Shown here: positions 44,524 through 54,014 of the stretch, one piece after another
How positions within the stretch are numbered: the first letter of the stretch is position 1
How the letters are laid out: every line of letters starts with the position of its first letter
Source of the DNA: CAVRAW01 sp963716135
GTDB taxonomy: Bacteria > Planctomycetota > Planctomycetia > Pirellulales > JADZDJ01
Direction: 5' to 3'
DNA length: 64,000 nt
NCBI GenBank assembly: GCA_963716135.1
Contig: OY970289.1
Location: forward strand, 1,550,001-1,614,000
The notes under the pieces: model-generated
What the model saw: only the letters and a program-made list of their open reading frames with translations
What the model was told of the DNA's origin: nothing
Databases searched by the model: none
Position numbers and translations under genes: made by a program

Positions 44524-45411
44524 ATGGGACTTTACGACCGCGAATATTATCGAGACGAACCCCGCGGCACGATGCTCGGCGGCGACTGGTCGGCGGTCAC
44601 CACGCTGATTGTGATCAACGTGCTGGTGTTTCTGGCCGAACTATTTACCACGCAGCGCGGCGGCGCCAGCGGCATCGTGGAGTGGTTGGCGCTTAAGCCC
44701 GGCCTGTTTCAATCGAATTGGAACCTCTGGGAATTGCTGACCTACGGCTTCGTCCACGATCCCAGAGACATCTGGCACATCGTGTTCAATATGTTCGGGC
44801 TGTGGATGTTCGGTACCGACGTGGAGGCGATCTACGGTCGGCGGGAATTCTACAAACTGTACATCAGCCTGATCATTCTGGCCGGGCTATTTAACAGCGT
44901 CTTGCAGATGGCCGGCGGCCCGCAGGCCTCTTTGATCGGCGCATCGGGGGGAGTCGTGGGAGTGGCAGTGATTTTTGCTTGCCATTTCCCCAATCGCTTG
45001 ATTTACATCTACGGCATCATTCCGGTGCCGGCGTTGGTGATGGTGGTGTTGTTCGTGGTGTTTGAGTTTCTGGCCACCGGCGATCGATCGAGTAACGTGG
45101 CGCACTGGGCGCACCTCGGCGGCGCGGCGTTTGGATTCCTTTATTATCGCACGGGGTGGAACTTGTTCCGGATCGTGCCGCGCAGTTGGTCGATGCGCAT
45201 GCCGCGATGGGGCAAGAGGCTGCGGGTCCATGATGAAGAGGAAGATCAAGATGAGCCGCCCGACGACTATCTAACGACGGGGAAAATTCAGCAGCGCGTG
45301 GATCAGTTGCTGGAAAAAATCAGCCGCGAAGGGGAAGCCAGCCTCACGAGCGAGGAGCGGCAGTTCCTGGCCGACGCGAGCCGTCGATACCAGCAGCAGC
45401 GGCGACGATAG
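44524..45411 (+). CDS. rhomboid family intramembrane serine protease
   Basis: 295 residues, with six or so helices between about 20 and 215. Catalytic Ser141 lies in LIGASGGVVGV and the catalytic His in HWAHLGG (His194 to His197). The family's helix-2 signature is DIWHIVFNMFGLWMFG, and the family Arg-rich loop is also present. The C terminus is a cytoplasmic charged tail with a coiled-coil-like region (KIQQRVDQLLEKISREGEAS), as in many planctomycete rhomboids. It likely cleaves membrane-tethered substrates. Starts at ATG 44524. Confidence 0.92.
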   Translation: MGLYDREYYRDEPRGTMLGGDWSAVTTLIVINVLVFLAELFTTQRGGASGIVEWLALKPGLFQSNWNLWELLTYGFVHDPRDIWHIVFNMFGLWMFGTDVEAIYGRREFYKLYISLIILAGLFNSVLQMAGGPQASLIGASGGVVGVAVIFACHFPNRLIYIYGIIPVPALVMVVLFVVFEFLATGDRSSNVAHWAHLGGAAFGFLYYRTGWNLFRIVPRSWSMRMPRWGKRLRVHDEEEDQDEPPDDYLTTGKIQQRVDQLLEKISREGEASLTSEERQFLADASRRYQQQRRR

Positions 45412-45557
45412 CTTCGCGGCCGCGTGCAGGAAGTGGGGTATTTCTCGCGAAAACGGCCCCTGCCGCAGTTTGACCGTGCCGGGAAGCGGCAACTATACTG
45501 AAAAGAGGCCGAAAACCGGCTTTTCACGGTCACTTTCCTCCCCGGGGCTTGGACGTC

Positions 45558-46519
45558 ATGTCGAGGCGATTGTCGCGCTATTTTTGTGGCCGCTCAGCGG
45601 CATTCGTGTCGCTCATTTCGGCCGCTGCGTTGGTGGTTTTGAGCTTGTCGAGTTCTGCGCTAGCCCAGCAGCCCAACCGGCAGGCGCCCCCAAGGGTTTT
45701 CGCAAGTTAGCGCCCGGCGTGCTCACGACCATTCCGCCGAAGCTCGATCCACAAGATACGGTCACCGATCACGACGTCGTCGAAATCCAAACGCTCGGGA
45801 AGCAGTTGGATTGGAAGCCGCAAACGCAGTCGAGCAGCACCACGCTGAAGGTGCTCACCAAGGATATCCCGTTCCGCCGCGATGTTTGGAACCTGGAATT
45901 CTCGTTCAAGCCGCTGCGCATGATGTACGTCGATCTGCCGCAGGAAGGCGGGAACATGCAGCGCACTTTGGTGTGGTATTTAGTGTACCGGGTGAAGAAC
46001 CTGGGGGGCCATTTGCAGCCGGAGCCAACGGCCAACAGCAAGGATTTTGCGAATCATCAGGTCGATTATCCCGTGCGATTCTTCCCGCAGTTTGTCTTGG
46101 AAACCGACAAGTACAAGAAGGCGTATCTCGACCGTGTGTTGCCGATTGCGGTCGAGGCGATTCAAAAGCGGGAAGATCCCAATCGAAAGCTGCTGGATAG
46201 CGTGGAGATGAGCAACCAGGATATTCCCGTGAGCAAGCCGGGCGAGGATCATAGCGTGTGGGGCGTCGCCACCTGGACCGACATCGATCCGCGGATCGAC
46301 TATTTTTCGGTTTATGTCGCCGGGCTATCGAACGCTTATCGGTTTGCGGACCCGCCGGGCGCGTATAAGGAAGGCCAGCCGCCGGGGAGCGGCCGCCTAT
46401 ACGCTCAAAAGACGCTCAAGCTGAATTTCTGGCGGCCCGGCGACGAGCACGATATCAATGAAGGGGAAATCTACTATGGCGGCCCCGACAAGGTTGACCA
46501 CGAGTGGGTTTTCCGGTAA
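45558..46519 (+). CDS. exported protein of unknown function, one frame break
   Basis: A signal peptide (SLISAAALVVLSLSSSALAQ) starts at ATG 45558 (MSRRLSRYF). Its frame stops at once unless one base is added beside GGCGCCCCC (GCGC 45684-45687), which joins QPNRQAPP to KGFRKLAPGVLTTIPP. The rejoined protein has 320 residues. The mature part is soluble and beta-rich (DVWNLEFSFKPLRMMYVDLP, VWYLVYRVKNLGGHLQPEP, HSVWGVATWTDIDPRIDYFS). No family is recognised; similar hypothetical exported proteins are frequent in Planctomycetota. It lies 146 bases behind the rhomboid gene on the same strand. Confidence 0.72.
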
Positions 46520-46622
46520 ATAAAAGGATTACGTGAAAGCGACCGCATGACGGTGGGCCGTCAACGTTGGGCAAATTCTGCCTTGGTCGCTGGCCCCAGT
46601 CTCTAACCCGTTGTTTGTTTCC

Positions 46623-46874
46623 ATGGCACATAAAAAAGGTCAAGGCTCCAGCCGCAATGGTCGTGATTCGGCCGGGCAGCGCCGCGGCGTGAAGCGGTTT
46701 GCCGGTGAAAACGTAGTGGCTGGCAATATTTTGGTTCGGCAAGTCGGTAATTCGTTCCACCCCGGACGCGGCGTCGGTCAAGGGAAAGACTTTACGCTGT
46801 TTGCTTTGATCGACGGCATTGTGCAGTTCGATCGCGGCGGGCGGCGCGTGAACGTTTTGACGGCGGCGAATTGA
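46623..46874 (+). CDS. rpmA: 50S ribosomal protein L27
   Basis: 83 residues, the normal length. MAHKKGQGSSRNGRDSAGQR is the conserved L27 N terminus that reaches the peptidyl-transfer centre, and GNILVRQVG, FHPGRGVGQGKDFTLFAL and DGIVQFDR follow. The protein begins directly with Ala-His-Lys, so no Firmicutes-type N-terminal extension is processed. The usual neighbours rplU and obg are absent on both sides. A terminator follows at 46913-46940. Confidence 0.96.
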   Translation: MAHKKGQGSSRNGRDSAGQRRGVKRFAGENVVAGNILVRQVGNSFHPGRGVGQGKDFTLFALIDGIVQFDRGGRRVNVLTAAN

Positions 46875-46912
46875 GCGATCCGATTCGCTTGCGGATTAGC
46901 AGATTGCATAAT

Positions 46913-46940
46913 AGGGATGTCCAAGCGACATCCCTTTTTC
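46913..46940 (+). terminator. rho-independent terminator of rpmA
   Basis: AGGGATGT (46913-46920), a 7-base loop and ACATCCCT (46928-46935) form a perfect 8-base stem followed directly by TTTTTC. It lies 38 bases after the rpmA stop. Confidence 0.85.
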
Positions 46941-46948
46941 TTGCGCCC

Positions 46949-47737
46949 ATGAAAATCACCAGCGTCACCAATCCGCGAGTCAAAGCCGCCGCCGGGCTGC
47001 GCGAGGCCCGAAGCCGGGTTCGCCAGCGGCAGATCATCATCGACGGCGTGCGGGAAATTGGCCGGGCGATTGATGCCGGGGTGAAAATCCGCGAAGTATA
47101 TCTGTGTGCCAAGCCTTGCCAGGAATTCGGTTGCGATGGATTGCTGTCGCGCCTGGGGGATGATGTCTTGCGGTTCGACGTGACCTCCGCCGTGTTTTCC
47201 AAATTGGCCTATGGCGAGCGAACCGACGGAATGGTGGCTGTGGCCGAAATGCCGCAAAGCACGCTGGATCATCTCACGTTGCCGCAGCGCCCCTTGGTCG
47301 CCGTGCTGGAGGGAATCGAAAAGCCGGGCAATATTGGCGCGGTGCTCCGCAGCGCGGATGCCGCCGGAGTTTCGGCGGTGATTATCGCCGACGGCGGGGC
47401 CGACTTGTATAACCCCAATGCCATCCGCGCCAGCCTGGGGACGATATTCACGGTGCCCTATTGCGCGGCATCAAGCGCCGAAACGATCGCCTGGCTGCGG
47501 CGACACAAGCTAGCTACCTTTGCCGCTCGCGTGGATGCGTCTGTCGATTACACCGCCGGTGATTTCAACCAGCCATGCGCGATGGTTCTAGGAAGCGAGG
47601 CCGCGGGACTTTCCGACGCCTGGCGGGGGAAAGAAATCACGCCCATCCGCTTGCCGATGCACGGCGCCGCCGACAGTCTGAATGTTTCGGCCACCGCCGC
47701 CGTGTTGTTCTATGAAGCGCTGCGGCAGCGCTCATAA
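46949..47737 (+). CDS. TrmH/SpoU-family RNA 2'-O-methyltransferase
   Basis: 262 residues. The N-terminal substrate-binding domain (MKITSVTNPRVKAAAGLREA) is followed by the knotted SPOUT domain. Its three motifs are LEGIEKPGNIGAVLRSADAA, CAMVLGSEAAGLS, and IRLPMHGAADSLNVSATAAV. It uses SAM to methylate a ribose in rRNA or tRNA; the target cannot be fixed from sequence. ATG 46949 is preferred because the upstream in-frame codons run through the rpmA terminator. Confidence 0.9.
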   Translation: MKITSVTNPRVKAAAGLREARSRVRQRQIIIDGVREIGRAIDAGVKIREVYLCAKPCQEFGCDGLLSRLGDDVLRFDVTSAVFSKLAYGERTDGMVAVAEMPQSTLDHLTLPQRPLVAVLEGIEKPGNIGAVLRSADAAGVSAVIIADGGADLYNPNAIRASLGTIFTVPYCAASSAETIAWLRRHKLATFAARVDASVDYTAGDFNQPCAMVLGSEAAGLSDAWRGKEITPIRLPMHGAADSLNVSATAAVLFYEALRQRS

Positions 47738-47745
47738 TCGGTCGC

Positions 47746-48618
47746 CTACGTCTTAGACGGGTGCTGCAAGCTAGCCGCAGCCAGCGTGTTTTCCAGCAGC
47801 ATGGTGATCGTCAGCGGGCCCACGCCGCCGGGGACCGGGGTGATGGCGCCGGCCACCTGGCCAACGCCGTCTAAATCGACGTCGCCGCATAGCTTGCCGC
47901 TTTCGCGATTCATGCCCACGTCGACGACCACCGCGCCGGGGCGCACCATGTCGGCCGTGATGAATTTGGGTCGGCCGATGGCGACGATCAGAATATCGGC
48001 CTGCCGCGTAATTTCCGGCAGCTTCCGCGTGCGGCTGTGGCATACAGTCACGGTGGCGTCGGCGCCGGGTCCGCGCTGCATCAGCATGAGCGCGAGCGGC
48101 TTGCCGACGATTTCACTGCGACCGACGATCACCACGTGCTTGCCGGCGATTTCAATCTGGTTGTGCAGAAGCAATTCTTGAATGCCGTGCGGCGTGCAGG
48201 GCAAATACCGCGGGCGGCCTTGTGCGAGCAATCCGACGTTTTCCGGGTGAAGCGCGTCGACGTCTTTAAGCGGGGATAATGCGGCAAGGCTGGCCATGGG
48301 GTCGATTTGCTTTGGCAACGGAAGCTGGATCAAGACGCCATGAACTTTCGAATCCGCGCTGAGCTGGGCCACCAGGTCGAGCAACTGCTTTGGCGTCGCA
48401 TTGGCCGGCAAACGATGCATTTGGCTGGTCATTCCCGCCCGTTGGCAAGCTTGCTGCTTGTTGCGAACATAGACTTCGCTGGCCGGGTCGTCGCCGGCCA
48501 ATACAGCGGCCAGGCAGGGCGTGATGCCGGCGGCGGTCTTGAACTTCGCGGCGCGGGCGGCGATTTCGCTTTGCAGCCGGTCGGCCAATACTTTGCCGTC
48601 TAATAGTTTGGCCGTCAT
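47746..48618 (-). CDS. folD: bifunctional methylene-THF dehydrogenase / methenyl-THF cyclohydrolase
   Basis: 290 residues, the normal size. Family landmarks are YVRNKQQACQRAGM (substrate Tyr and Lys), GVLIQLPLPKQID, VIVGRSEIVGKPLALML (dinucleotide binding) and TPVPGGVGPLTITMLLENT. FolD interconverts methylene- and formyl-THF and thus connects to metF at 25.9 kb through the same folate pool. It is convergent with the RNA methyltransferase gene, 8 bases apart. Confidence 0.95.
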   Translation of the reverse strand: MTAKLLDGKVLADRLQSEIAARAAKFKTAAGITPCLAAVLAGDDPASEVYVRNKQQACQRAGMTSQMHRLPANATPKQLLDLVAQLSADSKVHGVLIQLPLPKQIDPMASLAALSPLKDVDALHPENVGLLAQGRPRYLPCTPHGIQELLLHNQIEIAGKHVVIVGRSEIVGKPLALMLMQRGPGADATVTVCHSRTRKLPEITRQADILIVAIGRPKFITADMVRPGAVVVDVGMNRESGKLCGDVDLDGVGQVAGAITPVPGGVGPLTITMLLENTLAAASLQHPSKT

Positions 48619-48775
48619 CGGATGAGATCCTCTGAACTGCGGAACCTGCTGGAATGCATCACCATAAGCGGCACGCGGAACAACGAAAAGCGGAACGCAG
48701 CAGTCGCCTCAAAATGGCCTCGCCGCACCGTTTATTGCAGGCTATGATCCTTGACGGTCGGGGTCGAATGGTAAT

Positions 48776-48800
48776 AATGATACTAATGTTAGTAATCATT
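48776..48800. promoter_or_regulatory. AT-rich inverted repeat upstream of the sulfite/nitrite reductase gene
   Basis: AATGATACTAA (48776-48786), TG, then TTAGTAATCATT (48789-48800) is an inverted repeat with a single bulged A. It stands out in base composition from the GC-rich surroundings. It lies in the 311-base gap between divergent folD and the reductase, 129 bases before the reductase ATG. The rest of that gap shows nothing recognisable. Confidence 0.4.
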
Positions 48801-48929
48801 CCAACCGGCCGGGCCGATCTAGCGAAATAGCCGCTAAGCCCACGATCGAGTCCGTTGATGTCAGCCCCGCTGGTCCCGAAAAGGTAGAATCTACGCATCC
48901 GCTACTGTTTGCCAGCCCTTCCGATCCAC

Positions 48930-50701
48930 ATGGCCGAATCCGAACCAAAACCTGAAAAACTCTCCTCGGTCGAGGGCATCAAGACGAACAGCAATTACCT
49001 GCGCGGGACGATCGTGCAGGAACTGTCCAACGGCAGCGACAATTTCGGCAAGGACAACGTGCAACTGCTGAAGTTCCACGGCACCTATCAGCAGGACGAC
49101 CGCGAACATCGCACGAAGCGCGAAGGGGGCAAAAGCCTCCGGCAATACATCTTCATGGTGCGCTCCGCCGTGCCCGGCGGAAAGATGACAACCGACCAGT
49201 TACTCGGCGAACTGGATCTGTGCGACGAATTGGGCAACGGCACGCTGCGCATCACCAGTCGCCAGGGGTTGCAGTTGCACGGAATCCCTAAGCGAAGTTT
49301 GCAAGAAACCATTCGGCGCATCAACGAGATCAAGCTTTCCACGCTGGCGGCTTGCGGCGACGTGAAGCGCAACATGATGTGCTGCCCGGCGCCGCACTAC
49401 AACGATCCGGTGCATGACGAGATGCAGCGGCTGGCCGATCAGTTCGCCGAACATCTGGCGCCGCGCAGCCGGGCCTATTCCGAAATTTGGCTGCGCGATA
49501 CGTCCAGTGGAGAGGAACAATACTTGGGCGGCATCGGTGAAAGTTCCAACGGCCATGCCGTCAACGGGCAGGACGACGTGGAGCCGATTTATGGTCCGAC
49601 CTATCTGCCCCGAAAATTCAAAATCGCAATCGGGCTGCCCGGCGACAACTGCGTGGATATGTACGCCAACGACCTGGCGTTCATGGCGATTTGCCGCGAT
49701 TGGAAAATCGTCGGCTACAACGTTTTGGTCGGCGGCGGAATGGGCGTGGTTCCCAGCGCGGCCAAGTCCTTCCCCGCCGTGGCCAAGCGGATGGCATTTA
49801 TTCGCCCCGAAGAGGCCATCGACGTGGGAACGGCGATCGTCAAAGTGCAGCGCGATTTCGGAAACCGCGCAGATCGAAAAGTCGCACGCCTCAAATATTT
49901 GATCGGCAATCGCGGGCTGGATTGGTTCAAGTCGAAGGTCGAGGAATACTATGGCAAGCCGCTTGCGCCCCCCGATCCGGAAGACGTCTGGGGCTTCGAC
50001 GATCACTTGGGCTGGCACGAACAAGGCGATGGCCGGCTGTTTTACGGATTGAATGTCGAGAATGGCCGCATCGTCGACAACGATCATCTGCAATTGAAGA
50101 CGGCGCTGCGCGAAGTGTGCCGCTCGCTGCGGCCGGGCATTCGGCTGACGGCGCACCAGAGCATTCTGTTCACGGATTTGCAGCCGGGTGCGCAGGCACA
50201 ACTCGAGGAAATTCTGCGGCGGCACAACATCAAGCTGTCGCACGAGATCTCCACGGTGCGGCGCTGGTCGATGGCCTGCGTGGCCTTTCCCACGTGCGGC
50301 CTGGCGATCACCGAAAGCGAACGCGCACTACCGGGCATGCTCGACCAATTGGAAGTTGAGCTGGCCAAACTCGGTTTGGCAAAAGAAGAATTCACGCTGC
50401 GCATGACCGGCTGCCCCAACGGCTGCGCGCGCCCTACAATTGCGACGTCGGCCTGGTGGGCAAGGCGGCCGGGAAGTACACCGTGCTGGTGGGTGGCCGA
50501 CTGCTGGGCGACCGGCTCAACTTTATCTACAAAGACATGGTGCCCGCGGAAGCCGTCGTGCAAACCTTGGTGCCTCTTTTTGTCTATTTCAAGACTGCTC
50601 GCCAGAGCGGCGAAACGTTCGGCGATTTCTGCCATCGCAAAGGGCAGGCCGATCTGCTGGCGTGGACCGAACGGTACGCCGCCCAAGCGGCCACGGTCTG
50701 A
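48930..50701 (+). CDS. ferredoxin-type sulfite/nitrite reductase, one frame break
   Basis: 590 residues. The siroheme-[4Fe-4S] enzyme reduces sulfite to sulfide (or nitrite to ammonia) by six electrons. Two ferredoxin-like half domains precede siroheme-binding segments (LRITSRQGLQLHGIPK). The four cluster cysteines are in ACVAFPTCGLAITESE (near 450) and MTGCPNGCARP (near 495). The frame breaks right after the last cysteine at GCGCGCGC 50425-50432; one added base restores ARPYNCDVGLVGKAAGKYTV. The length and the PYNCDVGLVG segment fit plant-type sulfite reductase better than nitrite reductase. ATG 48930 follows the family N terminus. No ferredoxin gene is adjacent. Confidence 0.85.
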
Positions 50702-50747
50702 GCAAAACGCTCTGGCGATCGTCGAGGCGACAAGCGTCGAGGCCAGC

Positions 50748-52382
50748 TTACTCTTTCTTCGCGTCCGAGGCGTGATGGGCTGATTTGGGCGGGTCCTCGG
50801 CATCTTTGGTTTCTTGCTTTTCCCGCCACGGTTTCTTCTCGCCGTAGCTGGCCAGTTCGCGCTTGAGCTGTTGGTTGGTCTCCGGGTCGTCGCTGCCCAA
50901 CTGCACCGCTTTTTTGGACCATTCGGCGGCCTTATCGAAATCGCCCGCTTCCGCGTAGGCGGCCGCCAACGTGCTCAGGATATGGGCCTGTTTGTTTTCG
51001 GTCACCTTGGCGGCTTCGGTGGCCAGTTCGACGGCCCGTTTGCCGTCGCGCACAGAATCGTCGGGCGACGTGGCCAGCACCCAGGCCAGATTGTTCAGGA
51101 CGCCCGGATCTTTGGGTTTTTGTTTGAGCGCTGCATTGTAGTCGGCGACCGCGTCGGCATGCTTACCGATGCTGAGGTACGAATCGGCGCGTCCCCGCAA
51201 AGCTAAGAACAACTGCGGATCTTCCTCGAGTGCCGCGGAATATTTATCGATGGCTTTGTGCGGTTGTTTGCGCAGCGCGTACAGCATGCCCAACTCGGTC
51301 GACAGTTGCGGATTCTTCGGACTGATTTCCAAGAGCGCTTCCAGGTCGGCAACGGTTTGCTTCAATCCGCCGGAACCGGCCGAGATCAAAATCCGCATGG
51401 CGGGAGACAGCTCGCCCCCGTCCTTGAAGATTTCGGCGACGTCAGCCTCGGCCGCTTTCGCGTCCCCTTGCTTCTGGTGAATCATCGCCCGCAGCGCGAC
51501 GGCCGCCACATTTTTCGGGTCGAGCTTGAGTGCTTCGTTCACGTCCGCAATGGCCTCGTCGAGCTGGCCCGCCTGCAGATGCACACGGGCCTTGTAGACG
51601 TAGGGGCTGGCCGCGTCGGGATTGAGCTTGATCGCTTCGTCATACGCCTTGAGGGCTTCATCATTATGGCCCAGCGCGAACTGTGCCTGGCCAAGGGCCT
51701 CTTGCGCTTCGAAGTTTTCGGGATTGGCCTTTACGGCGGCGGTGAGATCGGTCAAAGCCTCGTCGACTTTGCCTTGCTCCAAAAATAGCCGGGCCCGGTA
51801 AACCAGCACTTCGTCGTTGTGCGGCGCGATTTTGAGCGCTTGATTGAGCAATTCTTCGATTTTTTCCGGCTCCGGAACGATCCTGGCCTGCAGCACCAGA
51901 GCTTCGACTTGCACCGCCGGATCGTCCTTGGCCAGTTCGGCGGCCTGTTGCGCCGCCTTCACGGCCGCCGCCCGATCGCCGCCGGGCAGCATCTGCAATT
52001 TCGCGATCAGCAATTGTGCGGCCGGAAGATCGGGATGAATTTTGAGAGCCTTGTCCAGATCGTCCAGGGCCACTTGCCGCAGCTTGGGCCAGTTTTGCGG
52101 AATGCGCTCGACGATCACCTTGGTCAGAAAATTGGCCCGCTGCATCAGGGTGCTGGTCAGCAAATTGTTTGCAAATTGGGTATTGGCGTCGTCGAGCCCT
52201 TTTTTCAGCGCGCTGTCACACAAGTCGACCACTTGTGTAAGATCGTCGAGGCTGTTGGCGGACAACTTCTTCTCAGTGGCCTGATCGAGATCTTCCTGCC
52301 CTTCGTTTTCTGCGCGGACGACGGCCGCCGACAGTACGACGGCAGTGGCAAGAACCAGCAAAAGCCAAGGAAATCGACGCAT
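50748..52382 (-). CDS. exported tetratricopeptide-repeat protein
   Basis: 544 residues. Signal peptide MRRFPWLLLVLATAVVLSAA with cleavage near VVRAE. About ten TPR units follow, for example NDEVLVYRARLFLEQGKVDE, NFEAQEALGQAQFALGHNDE, AASPYVYKARVHLQAGQLDE and LNNLAWVLATSPDDSVRDGK. The C terminus is strongly charged. It is a periplasmic protein-interaction scaffold; the partner is unknown. ATG 52382 has GGAGAG nine bases upstream and is preferred over the TTG at 52400. Confidence 0.85.
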   Translation of the reverse strand: MRRFPWLLLVLATAVVLSAAVVRAENEGQEDLDQATEKKLSANSLDDLTQVVDLCDSALKKGLDDANTQFANNLLTSTLMQRANFLTKVIVERIPQNWPKLRQVALDDLDKALKIHPDLPAAQLLIAKLQMLPGGDRAAAVKAAQQAAELAKDDPAVQVEALVLQARIVPEPEKIEELLNQALKIAPHNDEVLVYRARLFLEQGKVDEALTDLTAAVKANPENFEAQEALGQAQFALGHNDEALKAYDEAIKLNPDAASPYVYKARVHLQAGQLDEAIADVNEALKLDPKNVAAVALRAMIHQKQGDAKAAEADVAEIFKDGGELSPAMRILISAGSGGLKQTVADLEALLEISPKNPQLSTELGMLYALRKQPHKAIDKYSAALEEDPQLFLALRGRADSYLSIGKHADAVADYNAALKQKPKDPGVLNNLAWVLATSPDDSVRDGKRAVELATEAAKVTENKQAHILSTLAAAYAEAGDFDKAAEWSKKAVQLGSDDPETNQQLKRELASYGEKKPWREKQETKDAEDPPKSAHHASDAKKE

Positions 52383-52512
52383 TGAACGCTCTCCGAGCAA
52401 TTAAGTCCAAGTTTGCAGATGACACTCGAATTATGACAGGCTGAAGCCGTTGACGCTATGGCAGGAAAGTTAGGCGGTAAGGTGTATGCTGCTTGCAAAT
52501 GCGCTGATTTCT

Positions 52513-52540
52513 CCGCATACCGCGTACTGCATACCGCATA
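52513..52540. repeat. seven-base tandem repeat behind epmA
   Basis: CCGCATA, CCGCGTA, CTGCATA, CCGCATA form four contiguous units, followed by a degenerate CCACACA. It ends eight bases before the epmA stop codon, in the gap before the TPR gene. On the transcribed strand the unit reads TATGCGG. Confidence 0.7.
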
Positions 52541-52548
52541 CCACACAA

Positions 52549-53520
52549 TCAAGCTCGATCGATGGGAAACGCCATGACCTCGGCCAGCGATTTTGCGCCG
52601 GCGGCGAGCATCACGATGCGATCGAAGCCAAGCGCCACGCCAGTGCACGCCGGCAGGCCCGCCTCCATCGCCTGAAGCAGGCGGCTTTGCTCCGGCAACT
52701 GCGGTTTGCCCTCGGCCCGGCGGGCCTGATTGGCAACGTTGTTGCGGCGGCGCAATTCGGCGGCATCCAGCAATTCGTGATAACCGTTGGCCAACTCCAC
52801 GCCGCGCACGAAAAGCTCGAATCGTTCCGCGACGGGGGGCGTGCCCCCGCGCACTTTGGCCAACGCCGCTTGTGCAGCGGGATAGTCGTACAGAATGGTT
52901 GGCACGGATTGGCCCAATTGAGGCTGCACGCATTCCGCCACGAGCGCATTCAGCCAACCGTCGCGGTCGCTGCCCAGCCCGGCAGGAACGGCGACATGGA
53001 GTCGTTGCGCCGCGGCGCTCAATTGCTCGATGCTGGCAGTGTGAGGGTCGACGCCGGCAAATCGCTCGAATGCGGCGGCATAGCTCAGCCGCTGGGCCGC
53101 GGGCGTGCCCAACAGCACGACGCACAGGTCGGAGAGCAGCCCCATTCCCGCAGCCATGTCGTCGCCGACCCGATACCACTCGACCATCGTGAATTCTGGA
53201 TTGTGCAGCGGACCGATTTCCCCGCCGCGAAAGGCTCGCGTGATTTGAAAGATGGCCGTCGCGCCCGCGGCTAGCAGCCGCTTCATGCCGAACTCGGGCG
53301 ACGTTTGAAGCCAGAGCCGCCGTCCCGCCTCCGGGCGGCGAGGATCTTCGGGAAGAATGGTCGACAACGGCTCCAGGTGACGATCGACCGTGACGTCGGC
53401 CGAAAGGATCGGTGTTTCGACTTCGAGAAAACCGCGCTCGGCGAAAAACGCGCGCACTCGGGCCAGCAGTTCGGCCCGCAGTCGAAGGTGCGCGAGCGAA
53501 GCCGAAGGAAGAAACGACAT
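52549..53520 (-). CDS. epmA: elongation factor P--(R)-beta-lysine ligase
   Basis: 323 residues, a lysyl-tRNA-synthetase-like catalytic domain without the anticodon-binding domain, as in EpmA/GenX/PoxA. Class II motif 2 is FQITRAFRGGEIGPLHNPEF with TMVEWYR, and motif 3 is GVALGFDRIVMLAAG. LEVETPILSADVTVDRHLEP is the EpmA-specific N-terminal segment. It attaches beta-lysine to the conserved Lys of EF-P; efp and epmB are not in the window. ATG 53520 (MSFLPSASLAHLRLR) has AAGGAAG upstream. Confidence 0.92.
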   Translation of the reverse strand: MSFLPSASLAHLRLRAELLARVRAFFAERGFLEVETPILSADVTVDRHLEPLSTILPEDPRRPEAGRRLWLQTSPEFGMKRLLAAGATAIFQITRAFRGGEIGPLHNPEFTMVEWYRVGDDMAAGMGLLSDLCVVLLGTPAAQRLSYAAAFERFAGVDPHTASIEQLSAAAQRLHVAVPAGLGSDRDGWLNALVAECVQPQLGQSVPTILYDYPAAQAALAKVRGGTPPVAERFELFVRGVELANGYHELLDAAELRRRNNVANQARRAEGKPQLPEQSRLLQAMEAGLPACTGVALGFDRIVMLAAGAKSLAEVMAFPIDRA

Positions 53521-53539
53521 GCAATTCAGAGGGCGGAGC

Positions 53540-53965
53540 TTATCGCGCCGGCGGAAGGGAACTGGTTTTGGCCGAACGCACGCCGCGCACATACTTATGG
53601 CAATTGATGCACTTCATGGTCAATTCGACATAGGCCAGGGCGGCGCCGTCGAGATTCTTTTTCTTGGCGGCTTCGGTCAGCGCCTCGGTCGCATGCTGAA
53701 AATCCTGGCTCTGCCGCAGATACTCTGGCGTTTGCAGCACCTGCCAATTCGTGGCCTTGCTCAGCAAGTTCATTTCTTGCGAATTCTTGGCGATCAAATC
53801 GAAATCTTCCAGCGTCAGCCCTTCCAACACTTTTTGCGAATGCGCCAGCTTGGCGCACATGAACTCCTTCACGTCGTTGACCTGCGGCGGCGCCGTACGG
53901 GCCAGTCCCACCCAAAGCATTGCGACGATCGAAGCGGTCGCCAGAACGAACAATCCGTGTTTCAT
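53540..53965 (-). CDS. small exported c-type cytochrome
   Basis: 141 residues. Signal peptide KHGLFVLATASIVAMLWVGL with cleavage near ARTA. The mature part is helical and the only heme site, CINCH, sits close to the C terminus (near residue 123), as in cytochrome c'/c556-type four-helix proteins. It lies 19 bases ahead of epmA and may be co-transcribed, without an obvious functional tie. It may serve as a periplasmic electron carrier. ATG 53965 chosen because it begins the signal peptide. Confidence 0.8.
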   Translation of the reverse strand: MKHGLFVLATASIVAMLWVGLARTAPPQVNDVKEFMCAKLAHSQKVLEGLTLEDFDLIAKNSQEMNLLSKATNWQVLQTPEYLRQSQDFQHATEALTEAAKKKNLDGAALAYVELTMKCINCHKYVRGVRSAKTSSLPPAR

Positions 53966-54014
53966 GGTTTTGATCCTATAGGTCTGCGGTCCATTGGAAA
54001 GCATTCGATGAAAT

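Noticed and set aside
49200..50243. Minus-strand open frame of 347 codons opposite the sulfite/nitrite reductase
   Set aside because: The plus strand carries the siroheme and cluster motifs; the antisense frame has none.
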